This document shows, piece after piece, positions 60,534 through 64,000 of a stretch of DNA of 64,000 nt. Position 1 is the first letter of the stretch; each line of letters starts with the position of its first letter. The stretch is from assembly GCF_002994635.1 (NCBI RefSeq), contig NZ_PVNL01000106.1, positions 1 to 64,000 on the forward strand, read 5' to 3'. This DNA is from Enhygromyxa salina. Lineage in GTDB: Bacteria > Myxococcota_A > Polyangia > Nannocystales > Nannocystaceae. Below the pieces are notes generated by a model. That model ran no database searches and was not told where the DNA came from. It saw nothing but the letters and a program-made list of their open reading frames with translations. Position numbers and translations under genes: made by a program.

Positions 60534-60562
60534 GTCGTCAGCGTGTGCCAAGGTGGGGGTCT

Positions 60563-61558
60563 TCATTGGTGGCGTTTTAGCAGCAGCTTGCGGAGCGAAT
60601 TCGACCACGCCTCGAACTCTTTGATGCGTGCTCGAAGACCAACGCCGTGACCGGGGTTGTTGTTTTCCGGCTCCGACAGCGCCTCCGCCAGCATCTTGCG
60701 ATGCAGGGTAATGGCGTTTTGCACGGTGCGGAGGACCGTCCACAGCTGGAGATCGATCTGCTGCTCGTGCTCGAACACCATATGATCGGCGCCATAGGCG
60801 TGCCCGACCCGGCACCGATAGCGCTGATCATGCAATTCATACAGCGTCCCGCCGCACTCGGGACACACCATGGTCGACGGTCGGCCGATCTTCTCGAGTT
60901 CGTCGGTGGTGAGTGTGGGATCAACCACCATTCGTGCCTCGGTAATTAGATCCTTGGGCACCTCGGGCGCGGTCGTGGCGATCGGTCTGTAGACCATCTC
61001 GACGAGCAGCTGCGAGAGCTCGGAGGCCGCGGCGCAGCCGTCCACTTCCGTCGCCCGCATGGCGCTTCGCGGCATGCTCGAGAACGTGACGGTGCTGGGA
61101 TCCTGAACCAGCGCGAGCCCGCCGCAGCGCTTGATCGCGGCGAGCCCGGCTGCTCCGTCGCTCAACAGCCCGCTCAGGACCACACCGATCGCTCGCCAGC
61201 CGCGGGTGATCGCGACCGAGCGAAACAGCACGTCGATGCTGGGGCGCGCGCGGTTCTCGGTTGGCCCGTGTACCAGCCGCAGATGATCGTCGACCAGGAT
61301 CATGTGAACCCCCGGAGGGGCGACATAGATGCGTCCATGCTCGAGGGCGGCACCATGCTCGGCGTAGACACAGTCGAGCATGGTGGCGCGATCGATCACC
61401 CGGTCGAGCGTGCGCGGACCATTGGCGCCCGAGTGGAGCACCAGCAGCAAGGTGGCGGGGAGATCTGGGGACAGCGCCCCGACCAGCTCCAGCACGGCCT
61501 GAAGTCCACCTGCGGAGCCTCCTATGACGACGAGATCGTGATTGCCCGATGTGAACAT
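60563..61558 (-). CDS. CheB-type methylesterase domain protein without receiver, with Cys4-like C-terminal segment
   Basis: Protein of 331 residues. Residues ~1-190 are a CheB methylesterase domain: catalytic Ser in VVIGGSAGGLQAV, His in LLLVLHSG, and Asp in LSGLLSDGAAGL. The typical N-terminal receiver domain of CheB is missing, so it is not controlled by CheA phosphorylation in the classical way. A C-terminal part has a zinc-ribbon-like CPECGGTLYEL and CRVGHAYGADH, then a helical segment that may dimerise. Such stand-alone CheB-like proteins occur near stress genes. It may deamidate or demethylate a receptor; the substrate is unknown. Confidence 0.83.
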   Translation of the reverse strand: MFTSGNHDLVVIGGSAGGLQAVLELVGALSPDLPATLLLVLHSGANGPRTLDRVIDRATMLDCVYAEHGAALEHGRIYVAPPGVHMILVDDHLRLVHGPTENRARPSIDVLFRSVAITRGWRAIGVVLSGLLSDGAAGLAAIKRCGGLALVQDPSTVTFSSMPRSAMRATEVDGCAAASELSQLLVEMVYRPIATTAPEVPKDLITEARMVVDPTLTTDELEKIGRPSTMVCPECGGTLYELHDQRYRCRVGHAYGADHMVFEHEQQIDLQLWTVLRTVQNAITLHRKMLAEALSEPENNNPGHGVGLRARIKEFEAWSNSLRKLLLKRHQ

Positions 61559-61585
61559 GGCCTGACGGGTGGGTTGACTCGATGT

Positions 61586-62659
61586 TCAGAAGTATCCGCG
61601 GAAGGTGAACAGGCCGATCAGCGCCCCGCGATCGTCCGCCAAATTGGCGGCCACCGACACGCCGATCACCTGGGTCAGCGCATTGAAGTACACGCCGCCG
61701 CCGACATTGTGGGCGATGTCGAGGTCCCCGCGTTGATCCCCGGTGCCGATCCCCAGGTTGAAGTTGTACTCGGCCATGATCGCCAGCGGGACGGGGTGGG
61801 TGTCGACCGTCAGCGCCAGCCCGCTCTGGAACAACCCCCGCGCACCCTGGACGGTCTGATCTTCACCGTCGTACGCGCGCTGGCGCTGGCGCTCACCACC
61901 ACCGGCGACCCCGACCTGCAGCCCGACAAAACGCGTGATGCTCTGGGCCAGGGCGACGTGCAGGAGACCGCCGAGCGCGGTGTCCACCGTGGTCGTGTAG
62001 CGCGCAGCTTCGACCAGGTCTGGGGCGCCGCCGGCCGCGAGCTGATTGCTGAGCGCGGAGAAGCCTGGGTTGAGCGCCAGCCCGCGAACCCCGAGCCCCT
62101 GGATCTGCGGTCGAAACGAGAGCGCCGTGGTCTCGCGCTGAAGCGCGCGCACGACCACGCTGGCGTTCCACGTGTAGCCCGCCGACGCGCCGAGGTTGAT
62201 GAGCCTCTCAGCCTGGCGGCTCACGCCCGCGATGCCGGTGATCTCGGCGTCGATGCCGACCCACTCGTTGAAGCGGATCCCGCCATCGGCTCCGGCGGCG
62301 CCAGCCAGGTACGAGGCCCGCCGGCTCGAGTCCATCATCTCCTCGCGCTTCTGGTCGAGGATCCCGCCGCCGCCGAAGGTCAGGCCAAAGCGCGAGGTTG
62401 GGAGCGCGCTGCTGATGAATTGCGGGCGCACGAATGGGTGCTGGCCAAGCGTGCGCTGGCGATAACTACGTTTGAGCTGCTCGATGCGCCTGGCGTCGAT
62501 TCGCTCACGCCACGCCTCGTCCGTGATGGGCGGGTCGTCGTGGATCTCGACGATGACGACCTCTGGCTGCTGGACAGTCGACAGTGAAGGAGTTGCGGGG
62601 GAGGGGGCGCTGAGCAGCCCGGTGACGAAGAGGGAGGTTTGAAAGAACTGCGAGAACAT
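61586..62659 (-). CDS. Outer-membrane beta-barrel protein, unknown function
   Basis: Predicted exported protein of 357 residues. ATG 62659 gives a signal-like segment (FFQTSLFVTGLLSAPSPA). The body shows alternating hydrophobic and Gly/Asn-rich strands typical of a transmembrane beta-barrel (FGLTFGGGGILDQ, GASAGYTWNASVVVRAL, RFVGLQVGVAGGGE, GGGVYFNALTQVIGVSVAA), ending in an aromatic residue (FTFRGYF) as outer-membrane barrels do. No family can be named. It is the gene downstream, on the same strand, of the exported protein at 62802-63551, with a 142-bp gap. Confidence 0.7.
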   Translation of the reverse strand: MFSQFFQTSLFVTGLLSAPSPATPSLSTVQQPEVVIVEIHDDPPITDEAWRERIDARRIEQLKRSYRQRTLGQHPFVRPQFISSALPTSRFGLTFGGGGILDQKREEMMDSSRRASYLAGAAGADGGIRFNEWVGIDAEITGIAGVSRQAERLINLGASAGYTWNASVVVRALQRETTALSFRPQIQGLGVRGLALNPGFSALSNQLAAGGAPDLVEAARYTTTVDTALGGLLHVALAQSITRFVGLQVGVAGGGERQRQRAYDGEDQTVQGARGLFQSGLALTVDTHPVPLAIMAEYNFNLGIGTGDQRGDLDIAHNVGGGVYFNALTQVIGVSVAANLADDRGALIGLFTFRGYF

Positions 62660-62801
62660 GACGCGCAAACCGTACCCTCGACAATGAGGGCAGCAATGCA
62701 CATGCCATCGCAGTGATTTCGGTCGGCGTCGTGTTTAGCCGATTGAATGAGGGATTTTTTCGCCGCGCATTCCTTGCCCAATACGCGGTGTTGGCGAATC
62801 T

Positions 62802-63551
62802 CTACGCGCTGCAGCAGCAGCGGAGCGACGCGACGTCGGGCGACAGCGGCATCGACTCGCAGCTCGACGCGAGCGACTCCAACAGCGACTCGAGGGGATC
62901 GGCACACTCGACGCTCGAGAAGGTCTCGAGCGTGGCGACGGGCCACTGGGGCTGGTCTGTCGGGCACGACGTGACCGCGCAGCCGAGCTGCTGCTGCTCG
63001 CACACGACGGCGCAGCTGTCGAACTCGGCCGCGCCCACGCACGCGCTCCAGGCCCCGGTTGGGCCGCCCTCGACGACCAGGTGGACATCGAGGGCCTGAA
63101 TCTGGTTGGGCAGGATCTCGGCGACGCGTACGGCCCCGTCGAATCCGTCACGGTCGACCCGCAGCGTCGCGCTGGGGCCCGGCAGCTGGGCCGCGTCGCA
63201 CACATAGCCGCCCTCGGGCGCGTCATCGAGCTCGCACGCGATCGGGGAGCCGGTGCCGTCATCCGCTTCGATCGTGACGATCGCGGCGACGGCCTGCAGC
63301 ATGAACTTGGGCGAGACACGAAAGCCCTCGGTGGGCGCCGGGGTCGGGATGTCGGTGTCGCCGCTGGTGTCGTCGTAGGTGTCTTCGTAGCGTCCATCAT
63401 CGCCAGCGTCGTCGCCAGTGCCCAACAGCCCACAGCCGGCCGAGGCGCCGCCCACTACGCCCGCCAGCACGCCCGCCAGCACAACGGCGCGAGAGGGCGT
63501 CAACGCAGACCGCGACGAGCGGCGGGTGAGGTTGGTGATGATCCTGTTCAT
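62802..63551 (-). CDS. Exported lipoprotein-like Cys-rich protein
   Basis: Protein of 249 residues. The N-terminus (RRSSRSALTPSRAVVLAGVLAGVVGGASAGC) is a signal peptide ending in a Cys, so a lipoprotein is likely. An Asp/Thr/Gly-rich linker precedes a folded part with many cysteines (CELDD, CDAAQL, CVGAAEFDSCAVVCEQQQLGC) and ends in CCCSA. Function unknown; the disulfide-rich composition fits a surface or secreted protein. The stop of the next gene upstream (63558) is 6 bp from its start, suggesting one operon. Confidence 0.7.
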   Translation of the reverse strand: MNRIITNLTRRSSRSALTPSRAVVLAGVLAGVVGGASAGCGLLGTGDDAGDDGRYEDTYDDTSGDTDIPTPAPTEGFRVSPKFMLQAVAAIVTIEADDGTGSPIACELDDAPEGGYVCDAAQLPGPSATLRVDRDGFDGAVRVAEILPNQIQALDVHLVVEGGPTGAWSACVGAAEFDSCAVVCEQQQLGCAVTSCPTDQPQWPVATLETFSSVECADPLESLLESLASSCESMPLSPDVASLRCCCSA

Positions 63552-63557
63552 GCGAGC

Positions 63558-64000
63558 TCACTCCCGGGTCGTGATCGCGGCGCCGTTGATCGTGCCCACC
63601 ACCGACGCGAACCCGGGACCCGCGTCCTGCAGCGCGAGCCCCCACGCGTCGAGCTCCGGGACCCCGTCGAGCAAGCCGATCTGCTTGTTGGCGGGGACCA
63701 GAAAGTCGTGGTTGTAGAGCAGGTCTTCGTTGAAGCGGACGCCGATGTGCTCGAGCAGCTCGTTGGCCACGTCGGCGCTCACGCCCGCCGCTGACTCGCA
63801 CCAGTAGTCCCCGAGCACCAGCACGTTCGCGCCCGCTTCGAGCATCGCGCCGATCTGTGCCGGGGTGACCTCGCCGCAGAAGTCGGCGATCACCACGTCG
63901 TAGGCGAGCGGATCGACGCTTGCGAGCGAGGTGAAGGTGATCGCGCCGAGCTTGTCGACCATCGCGAAGAACGGCTCGACGTTGCCAGCCAGGCAGCCGA
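63558..64000 (-). CDS. Unknown protein, 5' end beyond the window
   Basis: The frame runs from the stop at 63558 to the right edge of the window with no stop, so the start lies outside. The visible ~147 residues contain LAYDVVIADFCGEVTPAQIGAMLEAGANVLVLGDYWC, which resembles a Rossmann-like or ThuA/GATase-like strand-helix pattern, and a C-terminal domain with GVPELDAWGLALQDAGPG. A nearby start ATG at 63962 is internal. No family assigned. It is followed 6 bp later by the Cys-rich exported protein. Confidence 0.6.
   Translation of the reverse strand, partial: GCLAGNVEPFFAMVDKLGAITFTSLASVDPLAYDVVIADFCGEVTPAQIGAMLEAGANVLVLGDYWCESAAGVSADVANELLEHIGVRFNEDLLYNHDFLVPANKQIGLLDGVPELDAWGLALQDAGPGFASVVGTINGAAITTRE

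Overview
The window is G+C-rich, densely coded bacterial DNA from one genome. It most likely comes from a myxobacterium of the Nannocystaceae type (Nannocystis, Plesiocystis or Enhygromyxa relatives). The evidence is many lipoproteins whose lipobox is followed by long Asp-Gly or Glu-Gly linkers (starts at 4229, 16078, 18752, 33451), a Cys-rich DUF4215 protein, a MYXO-CTERM-like C-terminal tail (55917-57143), a CorE-type copper-responsive ECF sigma factor, and many GTG/TTG starts. I see no tRNA, rRNA, CRISPR array, phage or insertion sequence.

Left part (1-10.6 kb): the end of an AI-2E-family permease; a thioredoxin-fold lipoprotein; a haem c lipoprotein ending in a 17-bp tandem repeat; an Asp-Gly-repeat lipoprotein; an orphan HipA-type kinase; a possible 44-residue membrane protein; a slyX-xseA-aroE operon; an unknown lipoprotein.

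10.6-16 kb: a complete hydroxyproline catabolic operon (epimerase, D-hydroxyproline dehydrogenase, deaminase, 2-oxoglutarate semialdehyde dehydrogenase). Its genes are nearly all overlapping. It diverges from an XRE-cupin regulator, and two copies of a palindromic box lie in the shared promoter region.

16-28.9 kb: lipoproteins, two gene remnants including a truncated Uma2 nuclease, a large PLD-SNF2 helicase with the look of a defence protein, a SagB-like double nitroreductase, an M28 peptidase, a class II photolyase and an ACC-synthase-like aminotransferase.

28.9-37.9 kb: copper handling. One operon encodes a His-rich lipoprotein, a TolC-like protein and a multicopper oxidase. A second locus holds a Cu+ P-type ATPase whose stop overlaps the start of a CorE-like sigma factor, with a divergent HMA copper chaperone. 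A DUF4215 lipoprotein and a DUF1993 protein sit between them, and an intact Uma2 nuclease follows.

38-55.8 kb: a coupled pair of beta-propeller and cytochrome c proteins; then a three-gene minus-strand ion-transport operon (antiporter, antiporter fused to a P-loop ATPase, MscS channel). Next comes the most unusual gene: a lipoprotein made of two tandem DnaK substrate-binding domains with no ATPase domain. An AgmX-like lipoprotein, an acyltransferase, and a large membrane protein with a predicted periplasmic repeat domain and a cytosolic NTPase follow.

55.9-64 kb: surface and secreted proteins, a small stress-type island (two-TM protein, disordered BON protein, PA2169-like four-helix protein, receiver-less CheB with a zinc-ribbon-like tail), an outer-membrane beta-barrel, and two further exported proteins, the last running off the right edge.
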